Shown: positions 50,977 to 58,618 of the stretch, piece by piece
How the letters are laid out: every line of letters starts with the position of its first letter
How positions within the stretch are numbered: position 1 is the stretch's first letter
Source of the DNA: Dryocola sp051297175
GTDB taxonomy: Bacteria; Pseudomonadota; Gammaproteobacteria; Enterobacterales; Enterobacteriaceae
Length of the DNA stretch: 64,000 nucleotides
Assembly: GCF_051297175.1 (NCBI RefSeq)
Contig: NZ_JBINNY010000001.1
Span: 2,418,001-2,482,000 of the forward strand
Direction: 5' to 3'
Translations under genes and position numbers: made by a program
Notes under the pieces: generated by a model
Database searches by the model: none
What the model was told of the DNA's origin: nothing
What the model saw: the letters and a program-made list of their open reading frames with translations, nothing else

Positions 50977-52374
50977 ATGAATATTACAAACCACAACACG
51001 GCTCAGCCGGAAAGAAGCACCGCAGATTTGGTGAAGGCCGCAGTTTCAGGCTGGCTCGGCACAGCGCTGGAATTCATGGACTTCCAGCTTTACTCGCTTG
51101 GCGCAGCCCTTGTATTCCACGAAATTTTCTTCCCGGAACAGTCCGCCGCCATGGCGTTAATTCTGGCGATGGGCACCTATGGCGCGGGCTACATCGCGCG
51201 TATCGCGGGCGCGTTCTTCTTTGGCCGCATGGGGGACACCATCGGGCGTAAGAAGGTGCTGTTTATCACCATCACCATGATGGGGATCTGCACAACGCTA
51301 ATCGGCGTACTGCCGACCTACGCGCAGATCGGGATTTTCGCGCCGCTGCTGCTGGTGCTGTTGCGCATCATTCAGGGCTTAGGGGCGGGCGCGGAGATTT
51401 CCGGCGCGGGCACCATGCTTGCGGAATACGCGCCGAAGGGCAAACGCGGCATCATCTCTTCGCTGGTGGCGATGGGCACCAACTGCGGCACCTTATCCGC
51501 CACCGCAATCTGGGCGGTCATGTTCTTCTTCCTGTCTAAAGAAGAGCTGTTGGCCTGGGGCTGGCGCGTGCCGTTCCTGGCAAGCGTGGTGGTGATGATC
51601 TTCGCCATCTGGTTGCGTATGAACCTCAAAGAAAGCCCGGTATTCGAAAAGGTGAGTGACGAAGGGGTAACGACCGCTGCGGCAAAAAAAGCGGCCGACA
51701 AAACGCACTCCCTGGGCGCGATGTTTACCAGCAAGTCATTCTGGCTGGCAACCGGCCTGCGCTTTGGTCAGGCGGGCAACTCGGGTCTGATTCAGACGTT
51801 CCTCGCGGGCTATCTGGTGCAAACCCTGCTGTTTGAGAAAAGCATTCCCACCGATGCGCTAATGATAAGCTCGGTGATCGGCTTTATTACCATCCCGTTC
51901 CTGGGCTGGCTGTCGGACAAAATTGGCCGCCGCATTCCTTATATTATCGTTAGCATCTCCTCCATCATTCTCGCGTACCCGATGCTGTCGATGATTATGG
52001 ACAAGAGCAACGACGTGAACGTGATCATGGCCTCCATCATCATTATTCACAACGTCGCGGTGCTCGGCCTGTTCGCGCTGGAAAATATCACCATGGCGGA
52101 AATCTTCGGCTCGCGTAATCGCTTCACCCGCATGGCGATTTCCAAAGAGGCTGGTGGACTGGTCGCGGTTGGTTTTGGCCCGGTGCTGGCGGGGATCTTC
52201 GTCAACATGACCAACGCCTGGTGGCCGATCGTGGTGATGATGATTGCCTACTCGGTGATTGGTCTGATTTCTGCCGTCATCATGCCGGAGGTAAAAGACC
52301 GTGACCTGAGCGTACTGGAAGACGCCGCAGAGAAGCCAAAAGCCCAGCGCGTGGTGAAAGGTCTGCCCGTCTGA
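50977..52374 (+). CDS. ydfJ: MHS-family MFS transporter (YdfJ-like)
   Basis: A 465-residue twelve-helix permease of the metabolite:proton symporter group, with FGRMGDTIGRKKVL in loop 2-3 and GWLSDKIGRRIPYI in loop 8-9. It lies 63 bp behind rspB and ahead of ydfI, the position of E. coli ydfJ, which is a prophage-interrupted pseudogene in K-12 (from memory). Probably imports the hexonate or sugar acid used by RspA, RspB and YdfI. Full length with intact signature loops. Confidence 0.85.
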   Translation: MNITNHNTAQPERSTADLVKAAVSGWLGTALEFMDFQLYSLGAALVFHEIFFPEQSAAMALILAMGTYGAGYIARIAGAFFFGRMGDTIGRKKVLFITITMMGICTTLIGVLPTYAQIGIFAPLLLVLLRIIQGLGAGAEISGAGTMLAEYAPKGKRGIISSLVAMGTNCGTLSATAIWAVMFFFLSKEELLAWGWRVPFLASVVVMIFAIWLRMNLKESPVFEKVSDEGVTTAAAKKAADKTHSLGAMFTSKSFWLATGLRFGQAGNSGLIQTFLAGYLVQTLLFEKSIPTDALMISSVIGFITIPFLGWLSDKIGRRIPYIIVSISSIILAYPMLSMIMDKSNDVNVIMASIIIIHNVAVLGLFALENITMAEIFGSRNRFTRMAISKEAGGLVAVGFGPVLAGIFVNMTNAWWPIVVMMIAYSVIGLISAVIMPEVKDRDLSVLEDAAEKPKAQRVVKGLPV

Positions 52375-52388
52375 AAGTCACAAATGTG

Positions 52389-52403
52389 AGTTGTCATACA
52401 ACT
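52389..52403 (+). promoter_or_regulatory. palindromic operator candidate upstream of ydfI
   Basis: AGTTGT-CAT-ACAACT, a perfect dyad of the TTGTnnnACAA type used by FadR-subgroup GntR repressors. The gene for such a repressor (rspR) is the next gene downstream. It lies 14 bp after the transporter stop and 110 bp before ydfI. Confidence 0.5.
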
Positions 52404-52453
52404 ATGAAATTTGTGTCATACCAAATCACATAAATTTAATTCAAATCAAGAAG

Positions 52454-52477
52454 CAGACTACCATAGCAGGTAGTCTG
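52454..52477 (+). terminator. hairpin between transporter and ydfI
   Basis: CAGACTACC (52454-52462), loop ATAGCA, GGTAGTCTG (52469-52477). Nine perfect base pairs, no T-run; may end the rsp transcript or shape the ydfI leader. Confidence 0.5.
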
Positions 52478-52513
52478 TTGCTGTCCCGAGTTCCTTAAAC
52501 AGCGAGTTTTAAA

Positions 52514-53965
52514 ATGGAAAACAAGCTCTTAACTGCAAAAGCCATCGTTCCGCACTACGACCGTAACAAACTTGTTCCACGCATCGTTCACCTGGGTTTC
52601 GGCGCCTTCCACCGCGCGCACCAGGCGGTGTATACCGACATTCTTGCTCAGGAACACGGCAGCGATTGGGGTTACTGCGAGGTAAACCTGATCGGCGGCG
52701 AACAGCAGATTGCCGATCTCAAACAGCAGGACAACCTGTACAGCGTGGCGGAAATGTCCGCCGATGGCTGGCAGTGCCGCGTCGTGGGCGTGGTTAAAAC
52801 CGCTCTACACGCGCAGGTTGATGGCCTCGAGGCCGTGCTGAACGCCATGACCCAGCCGGAAGTCGCCATTGTCTCGCTGACCGTGACCGAAAAAGGCTAC
52901 TGCCACAGCCCGGCGACGGGCACGATTTTGCTCGACCATCCGTTCATCGTGCATGACCTGGCGAATCCTCATCGGCCGCAGTCTGCGCCTGGCGTTATCG
53001 TTGAAGCCCTGGCGCGCCGCAAGGCGGCCGGTCTGCCTGCGTTCAGCGTTATGTCCTGCGACAACATGCCGGAAAACGGCCACGTTACCCGCAACGTGGT
53101 AACGGCCTATGCCGAAGCGATCGATCCGGCGCTGGGCGCGTGGATCAAAGCGAACGTCACCTTCCCGTCAACCATGGTTGACCGCATCGTGCCCGCCGTG
53201 ACGCCAGAAACCCTGGCGCAGGTAGCCGAGGCGACGGGCGTTGCCGATCCGGCCGCCGTGGCCTGCGAACCGTTCCGCCAGTGGGTAATCGAAGATAATT
53301 TCGTCGCTGGCCGCCCGGCATGGGAAAAGGCGGGCGCGGAGCTGGTAAAAGACGTTCTGCCGTACGAAGAGATGAAGCTGCGCATGCTGAACGGCAGCCA
53401 CTCGTTCCTCGCGTATCTCGGCTACCTGGCGGGCTATCAGCACATTTCCGACTGCATGCAGGATGAAAACTACCGCCGCACCGCGCACGCGCTGATGCTG
53501 GAAGAACAGGCTCCAACGCTGAAAGTGCAGGGCGTGGATCTCGGTAAATACGCAGACTCCCTCATCGCGCGCTACACCAACCCGGCGCTGCGCCACCGCA
53601 CCTGGCAAATCGCGATGGACGGCAGCCAGAAGCTCCCGCAGCGCTGGCTGGACTCTATCCGCTGGCATCTGGCAAACGGCAGCAGCTTCAACCTGCTGGC
53701 GCTGGGCGTCGCGGGCTGGATGCGCTACGTAGGCGGCGTTGACGAGCAGGGTGAAAAAATCGAAGTCAGCGATCCGCTGCTGCCGGCAATTGTGCAGGCC
53801 GTGGCGGCAAGCCAGGAAGGGGAAACCCGCGTTCAGGCGCTGTTAGGCCTGAAAACCATCTTCGGCGAAGATTTACCGGCCAACGCGCGGTTCGTGAAGC
53901 AGGTGACGGACGCGTATCTCACCCTGCGTGAGAACGGCGCAAAGGCGACCGTATCGCGATATTAA
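52514..53965 (+). CDS. ydfI: YdfI, mannitol-dehydrogenase-family (fructuronate/mannonate-type) oxidoreductase
   Basis: A 483-residue polyol-specific long-chain dehydrogenase (E. coli YdfI 486). N-terminal nucleotide site IVHLGFGAFHRAHQAVY, core NMPENGHVTRN and MVDRIVPAVT, catalytic Lys/Asn region EEMKLRMLNGSHSFLAYLGYLAG. Related to UxuB and UxaB. With RspA (dehydratase) and RspB (dehydrogenase) it forms a set able to degrade hexonates or hexuronates. Confidence 0.92.
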   Translation: MENKLLTAKAIVPHYDRNKLVPRIVHLGFGAFHRAHQAVYTDILAQEHGSDWGYCEVNLIGGEQQIADLKQQDNLYSVAEMSADGWQCRVVGVVKTALHAQVDGLEAVLNAMTQPEVAIVSLTVTEKGYCHSPATGTILLDHPFIVHDLANPHRPQSAPGVIVEALARRKAAGLPAFSVMSCDNMPENGHVTRNVVTAYAEAIDPALGAWIKANVTFPSTMVDRIVPAVTPETLAQVAEATGVADPAAVACEPFRQWVIEDNFVAGRPAWEKAGAELVKDVLPYEEMKLRMLNGSHSFLAYLGYLAGYQHISDCMQDENYRRTAHALMLEEQAPTLKVQGVDLGKYADSLIARYTNPALRHRTWQIAMDGSQKLPQRWLDSIRWHLANGSSFNLLALGVAGWMRYVGGVDEQGEKIEVSDPLLPAIVQAVAASQEGETRVQALLGLKTIFGEDLPANARFVKQVTDAYLTLRENGAKATVSRY

Positions 53966-53971
53966 TATAAC

Positions 53972-54047
53972 GGCGGGTGGCACTTCGTTTACCCGCCCTA
54001 CAACGTTAATGTGGTTGTAGGGTGGATAAGCGCCAGCGCCATCCACC
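53972..54047. repeat. two palindromic repeats between ydfI and rspR
   Basis: A GGCGGGTGG...ACCCGCC element (53972-53997) followed by GGTGGATAAGCG...ATCCACC (54021-54047), between convergent gene ends. Confidence 0.75.
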
Positions 54048-54069
54048 TTCCTACCAAAACCTGCCGACC

Positions 54070-54756
54070 TTACTCCTCGCTAAACCACTCGCTGTTTTCC
54101 TGACGAATCAACAAAATAGACTGGCTTATCTCGTGCAGATGGCGGTGCATCGCCTGGTCCACGGCCTCCTCGTCGTGCTTTTTCAGCGCTTCGAAAATGG
54201 CGTAGTGCTGTTCGAGCAGCATCTCCGGCGGCGAAACGTGGTCAAGGCTCATATAGCGCACGCGGTCCATCGTCGCCTTAATGTTCTCCACCGTATCCCA
54301 CGCCAGGCGGCAGTCGGCGACCAGCGCGAGCTGTTCATGGAACTCGTCGTCAAGCTGGAAGAAATCGTCAAGCTGGCCGCGCTGGATGGCGACGCGCTGC
54401 TGGCTCAGCAGCTGTTCGAGCATATACAGATGGCTATCCGTCGCCATGCTTGCCGCACGTTTTACCACCGCGCGTTCGATGGCCTCGCGAATAAAGCAGC
54501 CGTTCTTCACGTGGTTCACGGAAATCTTATTCACGTAGGTGCCGCGCTGCGGGCGAATCTGCACCAGCCCCGTTTCGGCAAGCTTGATAAAAGCCTCTCG
54601 CACCGGCTGGCGTGAAACGTTAAAGCGAACGGAAACTTCCTTTTCGGAAAGCGGGGTACCCGGAGGAATCAGGCAACGAACAATATCGCTGCGCAGAATA
54701 CGGTAAATTTGTTGGTTAACCGGCTGCGTAGGATTAAGAACCGAAGGTGATGGCAT
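54070..54756 (-). CDS. rspR: RspR (YdfH), GntR/FadR-type repressor of the rsp genes
   Basis: A 228-residue regulator (E. coli RspR/YdfH 228). N-terminal winged HTH (NQQIYRILRSDIVRCLIPPG...VSRQPVREAFIKLAE) and C-terminal helical FCD domain with metal/ligand residues (DDEFHEQL, H in MHRHLHEI). In E. coli it represses rspAB. Convergent with ydfI; its own upstream region contains an inverted repeat that may be an autoregulatory site. Confidence 0.92.
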   Translation of the reverse strand: MPSPSVLNPTQPVNQQIYRILRSDIVRCLIPPGTPLSEKEVSVRFNVSRQPVREAFIKLAETGLVQIRPQRGTYVNKISVNHVKNGCFIREAIERAVVKRAASMATDSHLYMLEQLLSQQRVAIQRGQLDDFFQLDDEFHEQLALVADCRLAWDTVENIKATMDRVRYMSLDHVSPPEMLLEQHYAIFEALKKHDEEAVDQAMHRHLHEISQSILLIRQENSEWFSEE

Positions 54757-54785
54757 GACGCTGTTTCTTATTTAGAAAAAACCTA

Positions 54786-54808
54786 ACCAAATTTAACACT
54801 TATTTGGT
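54786..54808 (-). promoter_or_regulatory. inverted repeat upstream of rspR
   Basis: ACCAAAT (54786-54792) and ATTTGGT (54802-54808), perfect 7-base arms 9 bp apart, 30-52 bp before the rspR start. Candidate operator; it does not match the TTGT-type dyad before ydfI. Confidence 0.4.
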
Positions 54809-54814
54809 AAATCG

Positions 54815-54845
54815 CCCATACCCGGACGGGGGTTCCGGGTATGGG
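54815..54845 (-). terminator. terminator hairpin after ydfG
   Basis: CCCATACCCGGA (54815-54826) and TCCGGGTATGGG (54834-54845), a 12-bp perfect stem 7 bp past the ydfG stop on the minus strand. Confidence 0.75.
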
Positions 54846-54852
54846 GCAGGCG

Positions 54853-55602
54853 TTATTCCTCGCGGTGAACGCTCAGTCCGGCGAAGGTCTGGCTCACCGG
54901 CATCATTTCTAAGGTATTGATGTTGACGTGTTTTGGCAGATTAGCCACCCACCAGACCGCTTCCGACACGTCTTCTGGCGTCAGCGCGTTAGCGTTTTCG
55001 TAAGTTTTGCCCGCCTTACCGTCGTCGCCCTTAAAGCGCACGTTGGAAAACTCGGTGCCGCCCACCAGGCCCGGTTCGATATCCGTCACGCGGATGGCGG
55101 TTTTGTGCAGATCGGTACGCAGATTGAGGCTGAACTGGCGCACGAAGGCTTTGGTCGCGCCATAAACGTTGCCACCGGCATACGGCCAGCTGCCGGCGGT
55201 AGAGCCGATGTTGATGATATGCCCACGGTTGCGTTCAACCATGCCCGGCAGCACGGCGCGGGTCATGTAAACCAGGCCTTTGTTGTTGGTATCGATCATG
55301 GTTTCCCAGTCGTCCGGGTCGGCCTTGTGCGCCGGTTCCATGCCCAGCGCAAGCCCGGCATTGTTCACCAGCACATCGATATCGCGCCACTCGGCGGGCA
55401 GATTTTCCATCGCCTGTTCGATGGCCGCGCGGTTACGCACGTCGAGCTGCAGCGTCAGAATGCTGTCGCCCAGTTCGTCTTTCAGCTCGATCAGGCGCTC
55501 GTGGCGACGACCGGTCGCGATAACTTTATGGCCGTTAGCCACGAAACGACGGGTAATGCTCTCACCAAATCCAGCGGTTGCGCCGGTTACCATAATAATC
55601 AT
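54853..55602 (-). CDS. ydfG: YdfG, NADP-dependent 3-hydroxy acid / malonic semialdehyde reductase
   Basis: A 249-residue short-chain dehydrogenase (E. coli 248), started at ATG 55600-55602 with GAGGAA upstream; a TTG five codons earlier is less likely. Cofactor loop TGATAGFGE, NNAG, catalytic Ser in INIGSTAGS, and YGATK. It oxidises L-allo-threonine/serine and reduces malonic semialdehyde in pyrimidine breakdown. In E. coli dcp is the next gene; here guaD-xdhABC lies between. Confidence 0.95.
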   Translation of the reverse strand: MIIMVTGATAGFGESITRRFVANGHKVIATGRRHERLIELKDELGDSILTLQLDVRNRAAIEQAMENLPAEWRDIDVLVNNAGLALGMEPAHKADPDDWETMIDTNNKGLVYMTRAVLPGMVERNRGHIINIGSTAGSWPYAGGNVYGATKAFVRQFSLNLRTDLHKTAIRVTDIEPGLVGGTEFSNVRFKGDDGKAGKTYENANALTPEDVSEAVWWVANLPKHVNINTLEMMPVSQTFAGLSVHREE

Positions 55603-55853
55603 GTCACTGTTCCTCAACGCTTTTTATGTCGTAATACCTTAGCACGCCACGGGGTCTTACGATAATTGAAGTTTTGTTACAACACGCTGCGCGGGCCTGG
55701 TGCAGAAGCCTGCCGCCGTGCTGCTTTTAGGTGCAACAAGCGTAGCTCAAAACGGCCCTGCGGATCGTTCTGGAATAGGCAACCGATTGCTAATAATGGC
55801 ATCAAGTTTGCAACAATCAATTAACTATTCATGGACTCACGGCAGGAACTGCG

Positions 55854-57185
55854 ATGGTCGTTAACTACACGCAGGCGCTACGCGCCGAATTTTTTGATAT
55901 CACCCGGCCTGGGGCTTCGGCGCAAGAACTCGCCGCGCACGCCCGCCATATTGAAGACGGCCTGCTGTTTCTGAACGGCGGCACCGTTACCGGGCTTATG
56001 CCGTGGGAGGAAGGGCGCAGCCAGCTGCTTCACGACGGGGATTATCTGGACTTTCGCGGCAGGCTGATTATTCCGGGCTTTGTCGACACGCATCTTCACT
56101 ATCCGCAAACCGAAATGATCGGCGCCTACGGCGAGCAGCTCCTTGAATGGCTGCAGGCCTACACCTTCCCGGTGGAAGGCCAGTACGTCAGCCACGACCA
56201 CGCCGCGCGCATGTCGGCCTTTTTCCTCAGCCAGCTGCTCAGCAACGGTACCACCACCGCGCTGGTGTTCGGCACCGTTCACCCGCAGTCCGTCAACGCG
56301 TTATTCAGCGCGGCGGAACGCGTCGGCATGCGCATGATCGCCGGAAAGGTGATGATGGACAGGAACGCGCCGGACTACCTGACGGAAACGCCCGAGCAAA
56401 GCTATCGCCAAACCCGCGACCTGATCCTGCGCTGGCACCGACGCGGGCGGCTGAACTATGCCCTGACGCCAAGGTTCGCGCCGACGTCCTCACCGGAACT
56501 GCTAGGCGCGGTGCAAAAGCTGCGCGAAGAGTTTCCGGACACCTGGCTGCACACGCACCTCAGCGAAAATAGCGACGAAGTGGCGTGGGTAAAATCGCTG
56601 TGGCCCGAACACGACAGCTACCTCGGCGTGTATCACCACTACAACCTCACCGGCAGGCGCAGCGTCTTCGCCCACGGCATCCATCTTCAGGAGTGCGAAT
56701 GGGACTGCCTGCACCGCACCGACTCCTCGCTGGCCTTCTGCCCAACCTCCAACCTGTTCCTCGGCAGCGGGCTGTTCAATCTCAAAAAATGCCGCGAGAA
56801 GGGCGTGCGGATGGGCATTGGCACCGACGTCGGCGCGGGAACCACCTTCAACATGCTGCAAACGCTTGCGGAGGCGTACAAAGTTGCCCAGCTGCAAAGC
56901 TATCGCCTGTGCGCCAGCGAAGCCTTCTATCACGCCACGCTCGGCGGTGCGCACGCGCTGGATCTGGATGACAAAATTGGCAACTTCCAGACCGGCAAAG
57001 AGGCGGATTTTGTCGTGCTCGACCCGGCGGTGACCGCGCTGCAAAAGCTGCGCTACGCCAACAGCCGCGATATTTACGAACGGCTATTTATGCTGATGAC
57101 GCTGGGCGACGACCGCAACATCTGGCAAACCTGGGTGGACGGCAAATGCGTCTGGCGGCGCGACGCGCTGGAGGTGGCGGTATGA
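55854..57185 (+). CDS. guaD: guanine deaminase GuaD
   Basis: A 443-residue amidohydrolase (E. coli GuaD 439). Zinc ligands His80 and His82 in FVDTHLHYPQ, further His in HTHLSEN and FAHGIHL, Asp in GTDVGAGTTFN. Segments GAYGEQLLEWL, TALVFGTVHPQSV, MIAGKVMMDRNAPDYL and RFAPTSSPE are GuaD-specific. Converts guanine to xanthine, the substrate of the following enzyme. Its TGA overlaps the xdhA ATG. Confidence 0.95.
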   Translation: MVVNYTQALRAEFFDITRPGASAQELAAHARHIEDGLLFLNGGTVTGLMPWEEGRSQLLHDGDYLDFRGRLIIPGFVDTHLHYPQTEMIGAYGEQLLEWLQAYTFPVEGQYVSHDHAARMSAFFLSQLLSNGTTTALVFGTVHPQSVNALFSAAERVGMRMIAGKVMMDRNAPDYLTETPEQSYRQTRDLILRWHRRGRLNYALTPRFAPTSSPELLGAVQKLREEFPDTWLHTHLSENSDEVAWVKSLWPEHDSYLGVYHHYNLTGRRSVFAHGIHLQECEWDCLHRTDSSLAFCPTSNLFLGSGLFNLKKCREKGVRMGIGTDVGAGTTFNMLQTLAEAYKVAQLQSYRLCASEAFYHATLGGAHALDLDDKIGNFQTGKEADFVVLDPAVTALQKLRYANSRDIYERLFMLMTLGDDRNIWQTWVDGKCVWRRDALEVAV

Positions 57186-58618
57186 TCCGATTCCTGCTCA
57201 ACCAGACGCTGAAAACCCTCAGCGACGTCGATCCTAACACCACCGTGCTCGGCTGGCTGCGGGGCGTGGAGTATCGCTGCGGTACAAAAGAAGGCTGCGC
57301 CTCCGGGGACTGCGGTGCCTGCACGGTAGTGCTGGGCCGCGTGGACGGCGACACCCTGCGCTACGACACGGCGAACGGCTGCATCACGCTTATCGCCCAG
57401 CTCGACGGCAAACAGCTCCTGACGGTAGAGGATCTTGCCGATAACGGCACGCTTCACCCGGTGCAGCAGGCGATGGCGGACTGCCACGCGTCGCAGTGCG
57501 GCTTCTGCACGCCGGGCTTCGTTATGTCGGCGTTCGCGCTGCAAAAGTCGCACAGCGAAGCGACCCTGCACGATATCGAACAGCACCTCGGCGGAAACCT
57601 GTGCCGCTGCACCGGCTATCGTCCGATAGTCGAAGCGGCGGAGCTGGCCTGCAAAACCCGCGATGATAAATTCGCGCGCGCCCAGCCGCAGACCCTTGCG
57701 CGGCTAAAGGCGCTGAAAACCGCTGAAACGGCCATCCTGCAAAAATCCAGCCGCTGCCTGCTGCCCAAAAGCCTGGCGGAACTGGCCACGCTTTACGCGC
57801 AAAACCCGCAGGCGCGGCTGCTCGCTGGCGGCACCGATCTGGCCCTCGGCATCACCCAGCGGTATCAAACGCTGCCGCTGATGATTGCCATGAACCAGGT
57901 GGAAGAGCTGAAGGCTATCGTCATAAGCGAAGAGGAAATCCGCATCGGCGCGACGGCGACGCTTGAGGAGTGCCAGCGCGCGCTGCAACGGGCGCTGCCG
58001 GTCTTTGCTCGCGTGCTGGAACGCTTTGCCTCGCGCCAGATCCGCAACCACGCCACCGTGGCGGGAAATCTGGCGAACGCTTCGCCAATCGGCGACCTTG
58101 CCCCAATGCTGCTGGCGTTGAACGCCACGCTTGAACTGCGCGCCGGCGCACAAACCCGCACGCTGCCGGTCAGCGACTTCTTCCTCGCCTACCGTAAAAC
58201 GGCGCTCGAACCGGGGGAGTTCATCAGCCATATCGTCATTCCACGCGTGACAGTGTCACCTGCATTTGCCGCATGGAAGGTTTCTAAACGCCGCGATGAC
58301 GACATATCAACGGTTTTCGGCGCGTTTAACCTGCACCTTAACGAAGGCGTGGTAATGAGCGCGATGATTGCCTTTGGCGGCATGGCCGCAACCCCTGCGC
58401 GCGCCAGGCGGTGCGAACAGGCGTTACTCGGCCAGCCGTTGGATGCTCAAACGCTCGATAGCGCCTTTCTGGCACTGGCCGAGGATTTCCAGCCGCTGAG
58501 CGACTTTCGCGGAACGGGCCGCTACCGCCTCGCGGTGGCGCAAAACCTGCTGCGCCGCCTGGCGCTACGGCTCGCCGCGCCCGACTGCGCCACGGAGGTA
58601 CAGAACTATGTCAACTAA
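57182..58618 (+). CDS. xdhA: xanthine dehydrogenase small subunit XdhA ([2Fe-2S] and FAD)
   Basis: A 478-residue fused subunit from ATG 57182 (ATGA overlap with guaD). [2Fe-2S] ligands Cys39, Cys44, Cys47, Cys67 (plant-type) and Cys106, Cys109, Cys141, Cys143 (CGFCTPG, CRCTGY); then the FAD domain with LLAGGTDLALGITQ and NHATVAGNLANASPIGD. This two-domain XdhA is the Rhodobacter/Pseudomonas style; E. coli XdhABC splits these parts into separate subunits. Overlaps xdhB by 11 bp. Confidence 0.93.
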   Translation: MIRFLLNQTLKTLSDVDPNTTVLGWLRGVEYRCGTKEGCASGDCGACTVVLGRVDGDTLRYDTANGCITLIAQLDGKQLLTVEDLADNGTLHPVQQAMADCHASQCGFCTPGFVMSAFALQKSHSEATLHDIEQHLGGNLCRCTGYRPIVEAAELACKTRDDKFARAQPQTLARLKALKTAETAILQKSSRCLLPKSLAELATLYAQNPQARLLAGGTDLALGITQRYQTLPLMIAMNQVEELKAIVISEEEIRIGATATLEECQRALQRALPVFARVLERFASRQIRNHATVAGNLANASPIGDLAPMLLALNATLELRAGAQTRTLPVSDFFLAYRKTALEPGEFISHIVIPRVTVSPAFAAWKVSKRRDDDISTVFGAFNLHLNEGVVMSAMIAFGGMAATPARARRCEQALLGQPLDAQTLDSAFLALAEDFQPLSDFRGTGRYRLAVAQNLLRRLALRLAAPDCATEVQNYVN

